From CAWAWP01 sp963841205 (GTDB lineage Bacteria; Chloroflexota; Ktedonobacteria; Ktedonobacterales; JADMIN01), in contig CAWJCH010000014.1 in NCBI GenBank assembly GCA_963841205.1, positions 186,001 to 250,000 of the forward strand: 64,000 nucleotides of DNA, read 5' to 3'. The notes under the pieces were generated by a model. That model saw nothing but the letters and a program-made list of their open reading frames with translations. It ran no database searches and was not told where the DNA came from. Shown here in pieces: positions 44,832 through 52,684 of the stretch. The position numbers were made by a program, and so were the translations under genes. Every line of letters begins with the position of its first letter. Position 1 is the first letter of the stretch.

Positions 44832-44929
44832 GATCGACGACCACGGGAGCTCTGACGACACGAGGTCGCGCGGCACTGGCCGCGTACACGGAGGCGCTGC
44901 GCAATCTGCTCGGGGAGGTAGCAGTATGA
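44828..44929 (+). CDS. 33-residue ORF between the RHH and ABC genes
   Basis: 33 residues, MRSTTTGALTTRGRAALAAY onward to LLGEVAV. It starts at ATGA overlapping the previous stop, and its own stop overlaps the ABC start in the same way. It might be a real micropeptide or merely a coupling ORF that carries the ribosome to the ABC gene; GGGGAGG for the ABC start lies inside it. Confidence 0.5.
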   Translation: MRSTTTGALTTRGRAALAAYTEALRNLLGEVAV

Positions 44930-45861
44930 ACGTAGCAGACGTTGTGACGGTTCAACACCTCGTCAAGCGGTACGGACATTTGGCTGCTGTCGACGACGTC
45001 TCCTTCTCCATACGTGAAGGCGAGATCTTCGGCATCATCGGACCCAACGGCGCTGGCAAGACGACCACGGTGGAGTGTATCTCCGGGCTGCGCGCTCCCG
45101 ATTCGGGATCCATCAGCGTGTACGGGCTTTCTCCGCAGAAGGACAGGAACAAGATCAGAGAATGGGTTGGTGTCCAGTTACAGGAGAGCGCACTGCCTCC
45201 ACGGCTCAAGGTGGGAGAGGCGGTGAGGCTCTTCGGCTCCTTCTATGCAACCCCCCTGGACCCGGACGAATTGCTCAAGTCACTGGGCATCAAGCAGTTC
45301 GAGAACTCCGCGTTCAAAAGCCTTTCCGGCGGCCAGAAACAGCGGCTGTCCATCGCGCTGGCGCTGGTGGGAAACCCGAGGCTCGCCATCCTCGACGAGC
45401 TGACCACCGGGCTTGATCCTGAGGCCAGGCGTGAAACCTGGAGCCTCATCGAACGCATGCGAGACCGTGGCGTGACGGTGATCCTGGTGACGCACTTCAT
45501 GGATGAGGCAGAGAAGCTGTGTGATCGCCTCGCGCTTATCAACCACGGGACTGTCAGGGCGCTCGACACGCCGGAAGCAATCGCGGCGCAAGCGGGGGGG
45601 AGCAGGGTCCGATTCGTCCCATCGCAACCGGTTGACGACCAGACGCTGCGAGCGATACCCGGTGTGGACGACATCGAGCGGAAGCAGCGGTATGTCACCG
45701 TCACCGGTACGGGCGATCTCGCGCCAGCGGTCATCGATGCGCTGGCAGCGACCGGAGTCCAGGTATCAGAGCTGGAGGCGCGAGCTGGAAACCTGGAGGA
45801 TGCCTTCCTCAAGTTGACGAGGGACGACGCCACCTCCGTTGAAGGAGTCGATAAGACATGA
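44926..45861 (+). CDS. ABC transporter ATP-binding protein
   Basis: 311 residues. Walker A is GPNGAGKT (39-46), the signature is LSGGQKQRL, and Walker B with its Glu is LAILDELTTGLDP; the H-loop is VILVTHFMDEAEKLCDRLAL. The C-terminal 80 residues (after RALDTPEAIAAQAGG) form the accessory domain typical of drug or lipid exporters of the ABC-2 kind. GGGGAGG lies eight bases before the ATG. Its stop overlaps the permease start (ATGA). It pairs with the permease to export an unknown substrate. Confidence 0.93.
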   Translation: MNVADVVTVQHLVKRYGHLAAVDDVSFSIREGEIFGIIGPNGAGKTTTVECISGLRAPDSGSISVYGLSPQKDRNKIREWVGVQLQESALPPRLKVGEAVRLFGSFYATPLDPDELLKSLGIKQFENSAFKSLSGGQKQRLSIALALVGNPRLAILDELTTGLDPEARRETWSLIERMRDRGVTVILVTHFMDEAEKLCDRLALINHGTVRALDTPEAIAAQAGGSRVRFVPSQPVDDQTLRAIPGVDDIERKQRYVTVTGTGDLAPAVIDALAATGVQVSELEARAGNLEDAFLKLTRDDATSVEGVDKT

Positions 45862-46637
45862 CTGGTTCACCCATCGCAGAGTCGACGAGTCACAGGTCGG
45901 GCGTTCGTTTCGTCGAGCTGCTCAAGGTCCAGGCCAAGCTCGCCGTGCGAGAACCGTATGGCCTTCTGGCCGGGATTGGACTCCCAATAGTCCTGCTGGC
46001 CGTGTTCGGGTTCATCAGCAAGCAAGTGCCAGGAAACGTGGGCGACACCGGCCTGACGATCATCGATCTTTGGACCCCAACCATCCTGGTCATCTCATTC
46101 ATCTTCATCGCGTTTTCCCTGCCGACCACGCTGGTCAGGGATCGTGAGATCGGCTGGCTGAGGCGGGTTTCCACCACCCCGCTGCGTCCATCCACGCTGC
46201 TCGCTGCGCAGCTGGCCATTGATCTGGCGCTTGCGGCGGCGGCAATCGTGATCAACATTGTCGGTGGCTCGCTCGTGTTCGGCGCAGCACTCCACGTGCA
46301 AATTCTCTCGTTTGGCGTTTCGCTCCTGCTCGCGATCGCCGAGATCTTCGCGCTTGGCCTGGCACTGGTGGCGCTGGTACCAACACAGACGGCCGCGAGC
46401 GTCGTCGGCGGAGTAGGAACCTTTGTGTTACTGTTCCTCTCGGGCCTATGGGTTCAACCGGCACAGGTGGGTGGCCCCTTGGCGACGATCATGTACTACT
46501 CGCCGAGCGGCGCGGCGGTAAGGGCTCTGCTCGATGCGACCTTCAACGGCAGCGTTTCGTATGTGGCGCTGCTCACCATGGCCGTCTACACGGTCATTTT
46601 CGGATTCATCGCGATTCGCTATTTCCGTTGGGAGTAG
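45858..46637 (+). CDS. ABC-2 type transporter permease
   Basis: 259 residues with six hydrophobic segments: GLLAGIGLPIVLLAVFGFIS, ILVISFIFIAFSLPTTLV, AAAAIVINIVGGSLVFGAAL, SFGVSLLLAIAEIFALGLALV, SVVGGVGTFVLLFLSGLWVQ and YVALLTMAVYTVIFGFIAIR. DREIGWLRRVSTTPLRPS is the cytoplasmic loop typical of ABC-2 permeases. It is translationally coupled to the ATPase. The substrate is unknown; the SPFH protein could organise the pump in the membrane. Confidence 0.92.
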   Translation: MTGSPIAESTSHRSGVRFVELLKVQAKLAVREPYGLLAGIGLPIVLLAVFGFISKQVPGNVGDTGLTIIDLWTPTILVISFIFIAFSLPTTLVRDREIGWLRRVSTTPLRPSTLLAAQLAIDLALAAAAIVINIVGGSLVFGAALHVQILSFGVSLLLAIAEIFALGLALVALVPTQTAASVVGGVGTFVLLFLSGLWVQPAQVGGPLATIMYYSPSGAAVRALLDATFNGSVSYVALLTMAVYTVIFGFIAIRYFRWE

Positions 46638-46961
46638 CTGTGCAACGGATGTCCCAAGCCGCAAGCATGTGGCACGGCCGATGCCCCGTGTGAGGCCGTC
46701 TTATAACGTGCCTCGTCTAGGCAGCCGCGAAGTCGAAGTCAGGCGCCAGGCAGAAACAAACAAGGAGGTTGCATCTGCCCCGCTCCCGCCGTATAATTGC
46801 GTCACGCGAGAAGTGCTGAATTTATGCGGATTTGCTGCTGGCGAGCGGTGAAAAAGTACGTATCTGCCTTCCAAGCAGGTACTTCGTATCCAGAGACGAG
46901 CCTACCTAATCAGCGTGTCGCCGGTGTTGCGACATGACTTCGAACTGATACCGCAAAAAGC
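46638..46961. other. gene-free gap with a hairpin, end of the ABC operon
   Basis: AAGTAC..CTGC-cttccaa-GCAG..GTACTT at 46854-46884 may be a terminator or an operator. From here to about 47320 the DNA is clearly richer in A and T than its surroundings. No gene was found. Confidence 0.5.
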
Positions 46962-47153
46962 CTATATGCCTCTCTGGATTAGTTCCTTGAGCTTGGCAAT
47001 GTCCTCGGGACTGTAATATCTGACTCTTCGATCTTCGCGGAAAGTCCGTGGCTGTATATTAAGGACATTTATAAAGGCACGAGCCTCGTCGTCTGAAATA
47101 TTGAGTTCTTTTGCCACCAAATCAAGAGTCTTATAGCCATCTCGTTCAGGCAT
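46962..47153 (-). CDS. small MerR/excisionase-type helix-turn-helix protein
   Basis: 63 residues: MPERDGYKTLDLVAKELNIS, DDEARAFINVLNIQPRTFRE, then RRVRYYSPEDIAKLKELIQ, where the last block is the MerR-type wing and helix. AT-rich codons differ from all neighbouring genes, a sign of transfer. Small proteins of this kind act as excisionases or repressors, so together with the recombinase next to it, a recombination directionality factor is possible. Confidence 0.7.
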   Translation of the reverse strand: MPERDGYKTLDLVAKELNISDDEARAFINVLNIQPRTFREDRRVRYYSPEDIAKLKELIQRGI

Positions 47154-47292
47154 CTATTCTTGCCTCGCCTGTTTCTTCGTGCTCAAGGCCGGGCCTCTTC
47201 GCGTATATGGCCCCTGTCGCACATATCGTACCATATTGAACGATTATTTGGCTGGATTCTGCAAGATGCAAAGAACTATTTCCGAAATATTA

Positions 47293-47321
47293 TTGACATA
47301 GACCAAAATGCATGCTATTAT
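47293..47321 (+). promoter_or_regulatory. consensus sigma-70 promoter for the recombinase run
   Basis: TTGACA at 47293-47298, 17-base spacer, TATTAT at 47316-47321, with TGC before the -10. It drives the short ORF at 47342 and the recombinase beyond. Confidence 0.75.
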
Positions 47322-47341
47322 TAGCAATGTAAGGAGGGGCA

Positions 47342-47443
47342 ATGCCCTCCAGGCACGAAAAAGCGGCCCAGGTGCTGGAACACCCGAGCCGCTCGTCGTC
47401 TCAAGCTACGGATCCGCAGCCGGAGAAGAGTACAACTCCATGA
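47342..47443 (+). CDS. short leader ORF with internal hairpin before the recombinase
   Basis: 33 residues beginning MPSRHEKAAQVLEHPSRSSS, with AAGGAGG four bases before the ATG, 20 bases after the promoter. Codons 8-17 overlap a hairpin, GCGGC-cca-GGTG-ctggaa-CACC-cga-GCCGC (47363-47392). A leader peptide with an internal stem is a layout used for attenuation or translational control. It may also be a small gene of its own. Confidence 0.5.
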   Translation: MPSRHEKAAQVLEHPSRSSSQATDPQPEKSTTP

Positions 47444-47530
47444 TACCGCGCTTGGCTGGAGACAGCAATAAGCAGGCGGCAGTATCAAAGGTAGCGGTCC
47501 AGTGGCGCCAGTCCGTCCGGGGGGTGCACT

Positions 47531-47731
47531 GTGGACCAACCGCGCAGAGCCATGGCCGTGAAAGCTGCTCCACTGGAACGGGGAGCGCTGCTCCCGCTAG
47601 CAGCGCCTGACAAGCTGCTGCCGGCGCGACGGACAACCCTCCTTGTTGCGTTGCTCGATGGCTGGCTCGAGTATGAGCTGCGGAAAGGGGTGGCCGGCAA
47701 TCATGCGTCAGTCTCGCTACCCGTCGCCTAA
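47531..47731 (+). CDS. small hypothetical protein preceding the recombinase
   Basis: 66 codons from a GTG at 47531 (an ATG at 47552 is an alternative). AAPLERGALLPLAAPDKLLP and TTLLVALLDGWLEYELRKG look like a real helical protein. It overlaps the start of the recombinase frame at 47703 by 29 bases. It may be a partner of the recombinase. Family not recognised. Confidence 0.45.
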   Translation: MDQPRRAMAVKAAPLERGALLPLAAPDKLLPARRTTLLVALLDGWLEYELRKGVAGNHASVSLPVA

Positions 47732-49795
47732 GCTGGCGTCCGCTGCGGACGAGCCGTTGCCCACCGACACCATCTGTACCGTGCTGGTTCGCCAGAGCAC
47801 GCGTTCGCAAGCAGGTCGCTACCTGGATAGCGCCGAGGTGAATCCCGAGGTGCTTGTCCAGGAAGCGCGTCGGCGCGGCTTCGTGGACTCCCATATCCGC
47901 CTGGTGGAAGATGATATGGGCATCGGCGCCTACAGCACCACGATTGAGAAGCGCCCTGGCTTGAGCCGGTGGCTGTTCGAGGAGTTGCCTTCTGGAGCAC
48001 AGCCGTGTGCTGCTGGTCAGTCACGAGGATCGGCTGTTCCGCGACCAACACGAAACGGAGCACAATCGCTTCATCGCCCAGGCTGACCGGTATGGTGGAT
48101 GGGCCATCTGCGGCGAGACGGTGTACAACTTCCGTCGCCGCTTCGATCAGGATCGCTTCCGGTGGGCCTGCCGCGCGAGCCGTGAATACGTCGAGGGGCA
48201 CATCAAGGCCCGTCTCCATCCGGCGAACCAACGCAGTGCCATGCGTGGGCGGTATCCCGGCGGACAGATTCATTTCGGGTACATCGTGGACTACGACCCG
48301 CGCAGCGCGACGTATAAGCATTACGTGCGCTACGAGCCGCATGCGCTCCTCGTCGACAGAGCATCTCTTCCGCTACTTCGCGCAGCTCCCAAGACCCTCG
48401 CTGGTAGAGGTCGTGCGCCACTGGGAAACGGAACGGTTGGTGTGGCCGTTCTTTGGGCCCGAGGTGGATCCGCGCGTGGTCAAGGCTGCGGGCGGCAATC
48501 GCGTGCGGGATGAGGTGCTCGGTGGCTACCGCATCGATTGGCCACAGGTCCAAAACATCCTCACCGACGTGACCTACCTCGGGTACCGGGTCCGTCGAGG
48601 CGACTGCGCCGCGGACGAGAGTGGCCAGCCGCTGCTGTGCCATCCGCCGCTGGTCGATGCGGACCTCTTTTGGTGGTGCTTTGATCGGCTCGTGGCGGAG
48701 CGGCCATCGTGGCCTGGGATCCCGCCGCGGACTACCGTTGTCGCGCCGGTCGCCCGCCCGCGTCGGCACAAGAGCGAGCCTCATCGAGCGACCACGGCGA
48801 CTACGGCGACCACACGGTTCCTGGCGCATGGCCGGATACGCTGTGCGGTGCATGGGCGAGCGTATGTCGTGCGCTGGGATGCACGCCATGGGGTACAGCT
48901 TGGCTGCAACGTGCCGGGCAAAGCACTATCCCTTTCGAAGTGAGGGCGCATGCCCGACCTTCCGTCCTGAGCCCTGTGGAGCAGGCCCTATGTGAGGCCT
49001 TCGTCGAGCAGTTGGTCCTTGACGAGCGCGATCTTGCTGAGCTCGCCCGGCTCATTGACCAGCGCGGTCGTACACAAACAGGACCACGGGAGGAGCAAGT
49101 GCGACGGGAACTGACCGATGCACGAGCACGCCTCCAGCGTGCCCTCGAGCAAAGCTTGCGCGAAGAGAATGCGCCGCTTGCTGAGGAACTGCTCGCTCAC
49201 GCCCGCGAGGCGAAAGCGCTGATCGCTGCGCGTGAGGCGGATTTGGCGGCCCTGTCGGCCAGTCAGCCGATCTCATCGCGGGCCTGGGTGCTCACTCAGC
49301 GTGTCGAGTGGGTTGCGCAGCGCATCCGTGCCACGTTCTTGGAATGGTCGCGCGAGGCCCAGGCGCGAGTGATCGGCCTCGCGCTCGAAGATTCCGCGCT
49401 TGGCTACGTGAATCGCTGGGTGTTGGGCTTGTGGATGCAATGGCAGGGCGGCGCCCAGTCACGTCGCGAAGTGACGGTGCAGCTCGGGAAACGACAATCC
49501 TTGGACTGCTGAGGAGAAAGCGGCGCTCACCCGCTATTACCCGACACTGACGTGGGATGCGTTATGCCAGATGTTCCCCAATCGCTCACAGAGCGGTATC
49601 GCGACCTACGCACGCGAGTTGGGCGTGCACCGCGGACCGGGGCCGTTCCTGGATGTGGTGCCCGTGGTGTTCGCGGAGGGTGCAACTGCGAATGCGATGG
49701 CGAGCTACGGCTTCCCACTCGCCCAGGCGGAGGAGCGGGAAAGCCCCGTTCTCATCAGCGCGTCCAGAAGCCGTGGGGATCGCATTCGTGGATGA
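47703..49795 (+). pseudogene. large serine recombinase, broken by about four frameshifts
   Basis: Family order is kept over all frames. The resolvase-like catalytic part starts MRQSRYPSPKLASA (CTVLVRQSTRSQAGRYLDSA with the nucleophile Ser; ARRRGFVDSHIRLVEDDMG), then VLLVSHEDRLFRDQHETEH in a second frame. The recombinase domain and zinc-ribbon follow (LTDVTYLGYRVRRGDCAADE, then a third frame with CAVHGRAYVVRWDARHGVQL). The coiled-coil comes next in a fourth (QVRRELTDARARLQRALEQS). A Myb/SANT-like tail (WTAEEKAALTRYYPTLTWDA) is in yet another frame and ends near 49795. So the enzyme is not made whole. Its end overlaps the convergent CoA-transferase gene by 40 bases. Confidence 0.8.
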
Positions 49796-50519
49796 TGTGC
49801 AGCTCGTCGGCGGTTGGCGGGGGCGTCTCGCGGGCGTCGGGCGCGATGCGGAGGTCCCAGCCGGTCTGCGCGCGGACGGACTCGGCGCTGGAGCCGGGGT
49901 GCCACGAGCGCAGCTCCATCTCGTGGGTGTCGCCGGTGAAGCCGAGGACGGCGAGGGTGGTGATGACGGCGGAGGGTCCGCCGCGCGGCAGGCCAATGCG
50001 CGTGCGCCAGTCGCCGCCGTCGCCGTAGCCGGGGCTGGTGACGTAGGAGACGTGCTCGGGGAAGCGCTTCTTGTCGTGCGTCATGATGATGGCGAGGCGG
50101 TGGGCGAGCGAGGCGATGTCCGCGCCGCCGCCGCTGCCGGGGAGCTTGACCTGAGGGTGATCGCGCGGGCCGACGTAGGAGGTGTTGAGGTTGCCGTAGC
50201 GGTCCACCTCCGCGCCGCCAACGAAGCCGAGGTTGGCGCAGCCCTGCGCGAGGAGTCCCATCAGCGCGACGGTGCGCGTGGCCCACTCGGCGCCGAGGAT
50301 GTTCGGCGGGTCGCCCATCGTGAGGAGCAACTTGAGCGAGGGGGTGTTGCGCACGAGGCCGTTCTCGAAGAGGCCGACGGCATCCGGGGCGTGGGTGCGC
50401 TTGGCGAGGGCGAAAGCCAGCAGCGGCAGCCGCATGCCGACGAAGACGACCTCGCCGTCGCGGATCTGGCGCGCGGCGCAGACGACCATCAGCTCCTGCG
50501 GCGTGTAGTCGGCTGGCAT
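49755..50519 (-). CDS. CoA-transferase subunit beta
   Basis: 254 residues, a full-length beta-type subunit. It has EVVFVGMRLPLLAFALAKRT, FVGGAEVDRYGNLNTSYVG, the GSGGGADIASLAHRLAIIM segment and TTLAVLGFTGDTHEMELRSW near the end. Such subunits pair with an alpha subunit to move CoA between carboxylic acids. The alpha subunit gene lies upstream, separated by a kinase gene. The C-terminal end lies against the recombinase tail without visible damage. Confidence 0.88.
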   Translation of the reverse strand: MPADYTPQELMVVCAARQIRDGEVVFVGMRLPLLAFALAKRTHAPDAVGLFENGLVRNTPSLKLLLTMGDPPNILGAEWATRTVALMGLLAQGCANLGFVGGAEVDRYGNLNTSYVGPRDHPQVKLPGSGGGADIASLAHRLAIIMTHDKKRFPEHVSYVTSPGYGDGGDWRTRIGLPRGGPSAVITTLAVLGFTGDTHEMELRSWHPGSSAESVRAQTGWDLRIAPDARETPPPTADELHIIHECDPHGFWTR

Positions 50520-50550
50520 GTCGGGCCTCCACTATTGGGATTCCAGAGCA

Positions 50551-50586
50551 TTTCACCACAGAGGACACAGAGATCACAGAGGGCAG
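50551..50586. repeat. CACAGAG dispersed repeat, copy 3
   Basis: TTTCACCACAGAG, GACACAGAG, ATCACAGAGG, GCAG. It has the same series as copies at 12801 and 36970. It lies between the CoA-transferase beta gene and the kinase gene. Confidence 0.8.
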
Positions 50587-50638
50587 AGCGGTTTATCGGC
50601 ATGACGCCCGTGGTCGTTGAGAAGCAATGACAGGCACC

Positions 50639-51250
50639 TCACAAGCCGTCGCGCTCTGCATGTGGCTGCGAGGCGCCGAGGGCATCCCGGATCGCGGAGA
50701 GCAGCGTGGTGAGATCGAGCGCGGAGAAATCGGTGGTGTCGAGCGTGTGGAGGGTGCCACCGATGACGAGCGGCGCGTAGGAGCCGTCAAGGTGATCGGC
50801 GGCGAAGCTATCGATCAGGCCATGTTCGACGAGGCCTGGGTGGCGGGCGCCGGAACGCCAGCGAGCCTGATACCGCTCTATCAGCGTTGCCGGTGCGGCG
50901 TCACAGAAGATTTGGAACGGCTCGCAGGTAACCGTTCTCACCAGTTGCCCGAAATGCTCATTGTCGTACGCAGGGCGGAAGTTGCTTTCGACGATGAGGG
51001 AGCGACCCGCCGTGAGCTCTGCTCGCGCGACTGTGCGCAGTAACGTGATGCTTGCGGCCCCTACCTTGCGTGACCACGCCGCGTCGCTCCAGCCCAGGCT
51101 CTCGAACAAGGCACCCTTGAAGTCGTCTTTCGAGAAGAAGGGCAGTGCGAACTGTTCACCTAATTTGCGACCGAGGGTCGTCTTGCCCGTGGCAGGTGCG
51201 CCGGTGATGATGATGAGCAGTGGGCGGTCTGATATGACGTCAGTACCCAT
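50639..51250 (-). CDS. P-loop kinase (zeta-toxin / chloramphenicol-phosphotransferase-like)
   Basis: 203 residues. GAPATGKTTLGRKLGEQF is the Walker A motif, LPFFSKDDFKGALFESLGW a typical substrate loop, and AGRSLIVESNFRPAYDNEHF the Walker B-like segment. TLIERYQARWRSGARHPGL is a lid-like region with Arg. Such small kinases phosphorylate sugars, antibiotics or nucleotides. The start overlaps the alpha subunit gene by 11 bases. It sits between two CoA-transferase subunit genes, an unusual place. I saw no antitoxin partner, so a zeta toxin is less likely. Confidence 0.75.
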   Translation of the reverse strand: MGTDVISDRPLLIIITGAPATGKTTLGRKLGEQFALPFFSKDDFKGALFESLGWSDAAWSRKVGAASITLLRTVARAELTAGRSLIVESNFRPAYDNEHFGQLVRTVTCEPFQIFCDAAPATLIERYQARWRSGARHPGLVEHGLIDSFAADHLDGSYAPLVIGGTLHTLDTTDFSALDLTTLLSAIRDALGASQPHAERDGL

Positions 51251-52190
51251 AGTCCACGGGGGCGGCGAGGCGAGAGTTGCGGAGGGCGAGGGATTGCCAG
51301 CGCTCGGCGCCGAGGCGGGCGAGGTAGGCGGCGCGGTCGGGCACGTCGAGGATGGTCTCGCGGAGCCAGCCTGCGAAGCCTTCGGGGGTGCGCGAGCGCT
51401 CGTGATACTCGGCGAAGGCGGCGTGATCGCGGTTGTAGTAGCCCTGCACCGGGGCGGGATGCGCTCCGCCGGGGGTGTGGACCACCGCCAGCGTCTTGAA
51501 GGCGGGGGCGAGCACGCGGTTGGGGTCGCTGAGGATCACGCCCGCGGGCACGATCTCCTCGGCGGTGTAGATCACGCCTATGGCGGCGAGTGCGGCCTCT
51601 TCGCAGATGCCCAGGCCGCCCCAGACGTGGGCGCGTCCCTCGGCGTCCGCGCGCTGGACGTGGATGATGGCGACGTCGGGCTGGAGCGCGGGGACCAGCA
51701 GCGTCGGCGTGCCGTCGAGTGGCGATGGCGCGGGGCGGATGCTGGGGTGGTCGCGGGCGATGTCGCTGCCGAGCAGTGAGCGCATGGGGATATACGGCAC
51801 GCCGAGGGATCCGGCGAGCAGGGCGAGGCCGATGCTGTAGTTGCTGTGGTCTTCGACGACGAGGCGGCATGGCTGGCCGTGCTCGGTGGCGCGGCGGTAG
51901 TTGTGGCCCAGGCCCTCGCTGACGTTGCCGACCCACGCGGCGATGACGCGCGAGACGCAGCCCGCGCCGATCAGTTGGTCGAAGAGGATGTCGGAGATGG
52001 GGCCGATGAGGGTGAGGTCGCGCCGTCCCTGGCGGATCAGCTCGTGGCCGGCGGCGAAGGGGATCAGCGGCTCCAACGCCAGGCCGAGCGCCACGCTGCT
52101 GCCGTCGGGGATGTAGCGGGCGACCGCCTCGGAGAGCGTCAGCAGCTTATGATAGGGAGCCAGAAAGGTCCCGCCTTTCAAGTGGGGCAT
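51240..52190 (-). CDS. CoA-transferase subunit alpha
   Basis: 316 residues. KLLTLSEAVARYIPDGSSVA opens the family fold, and RQGRRDLTLIGPISDILFDQ and LVPALQPDVAIIHVQRADAE are conserved blocks. GSLGVPYIPMRSLLGSD resembles IpdA/GctA-type alpha subunits. The start codon at 52190 is in a palindrome at the left end of a TnpB element: AAGGAGG lies nine bases upstream and the first nine codons (MPHLKGGTF) look element-derived. So the native start may have been replaced by insertion. The partner beta subunit is at 49755. Confidence 0.85.
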   Translation of the reverse strand: MPHLKGGTFLAPYHKLLTLSEAVARYIPDGSSVALGLALEPLIPFAAGHELIRQGRRDLTLIGPISDILFDQLIGAGCVSRVIAAWVGNVSEGLGHNYRRATEHGQPCRLVVEDHSNYSIGLALLAGSLGVPYIPMRSLLGSDIARDHPSIRPAPSPLDGTPTLLVPALQPDVAIIHVQRADAEGRAHVWGGLGICEEAALAAIGVIYTAEEIVPAGVILSDPNRVLAPAFKTLAVVHTPGGAHPAPVQGYYNRDHAAFAEYHERSRTPEGFAGWLRETILDVPDRAAYLARLGAERWQSLALRNSRLAAPVDYGY

Positions 52191-52206
52191 GAATGGCCCC
52201 CTCCTT
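52184..52206 (-). promoter_or_regulatory. ribosome binding site and start codon inside a GGGGC/GCCCC palindrome
   Basis: On the minus strand AAGGAGG (52206-52200) and the ATG (52190) of the CoA-transferase alpha gene are part of GGGGCCATTCATGCCCC, whose arms could pair and hide the start codon. The same palindrome core, CATGAATG between C and G runs, occurs at about 16610-16625. Confidence 0.5.
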
Positions 52207-52240
52207 TGATAGCACGCTCGCTTGAAGTTAGTATCAAGGC

Positions 52241-52678
52241 GTGCGTAAGACGTTCAAGTATCGCTTGTACCCGAATAAAGAGCAGCGACGCCTCCTGGAA
52301 CAGCAATTGGAGGAGTGCCGCTGGCTGTATAATCACCTGCTTGCGGAACGGCGTGACGCCTGGGAACGGCGGCAGGAGTCGGTACGGCTCTACGACCAAC
52401 ACGCCACGCTGCCCGCCCTTAAAGCGGAGCGGCCCCCGTTGGCGAGCGTGCAGTCGCAGGCGCTTCAGAATGTCGCCGCGCGCATCGACCTCGCCTTCCA
52501 GGCATTCTTTCGCCGGGTGAAGGCGAGCGAGCAGGAGTTGGGTTGTCCACACTTCCGGGGTCGGGGACGATACGACAGCCTTACCTTCCCTCAGATGCTG
52601 GTGGGCTGCAAGTTGGACGCCGATGCGAAGCGGCTGCGCGTGATGAACATCGGCCAATTGACACTCCGCACGGGCTAA
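52241..52678 (+). pseudogene. truncated TnpB (IS200/IS605 OrfB), N-terminal part only
   Basis: 145 codons from a GTG: MRKTFKYRLYPNKEQRRLLE, ECRWLYNHLLAERRDAWERR and FQAFFRRVKASEQELGCPHF are the N-terminal domain of TnpB. It stops at about residue 140, before any RuvC catalytic residue, because another element's end abuts at 52671. The TAA lies within the palindrome CGGGCTAAAGCCCG. Not functional. Confidence 0.85.
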
Positions 52679-52684
52679 AGCCCG
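52671..52684. repeat. IS end palindrome CGGGCTAAAGCCCG
   Basis: A perfect 14-bp palindrome apart from its centre. It holds the TAA stop of the truncated tnpB on the plus strand and the TAG stop of the intact tnpB on the minus strand. The 12-bp core recurs at 54080-54091 at the other side of the intact element. Confidence 0.75.
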
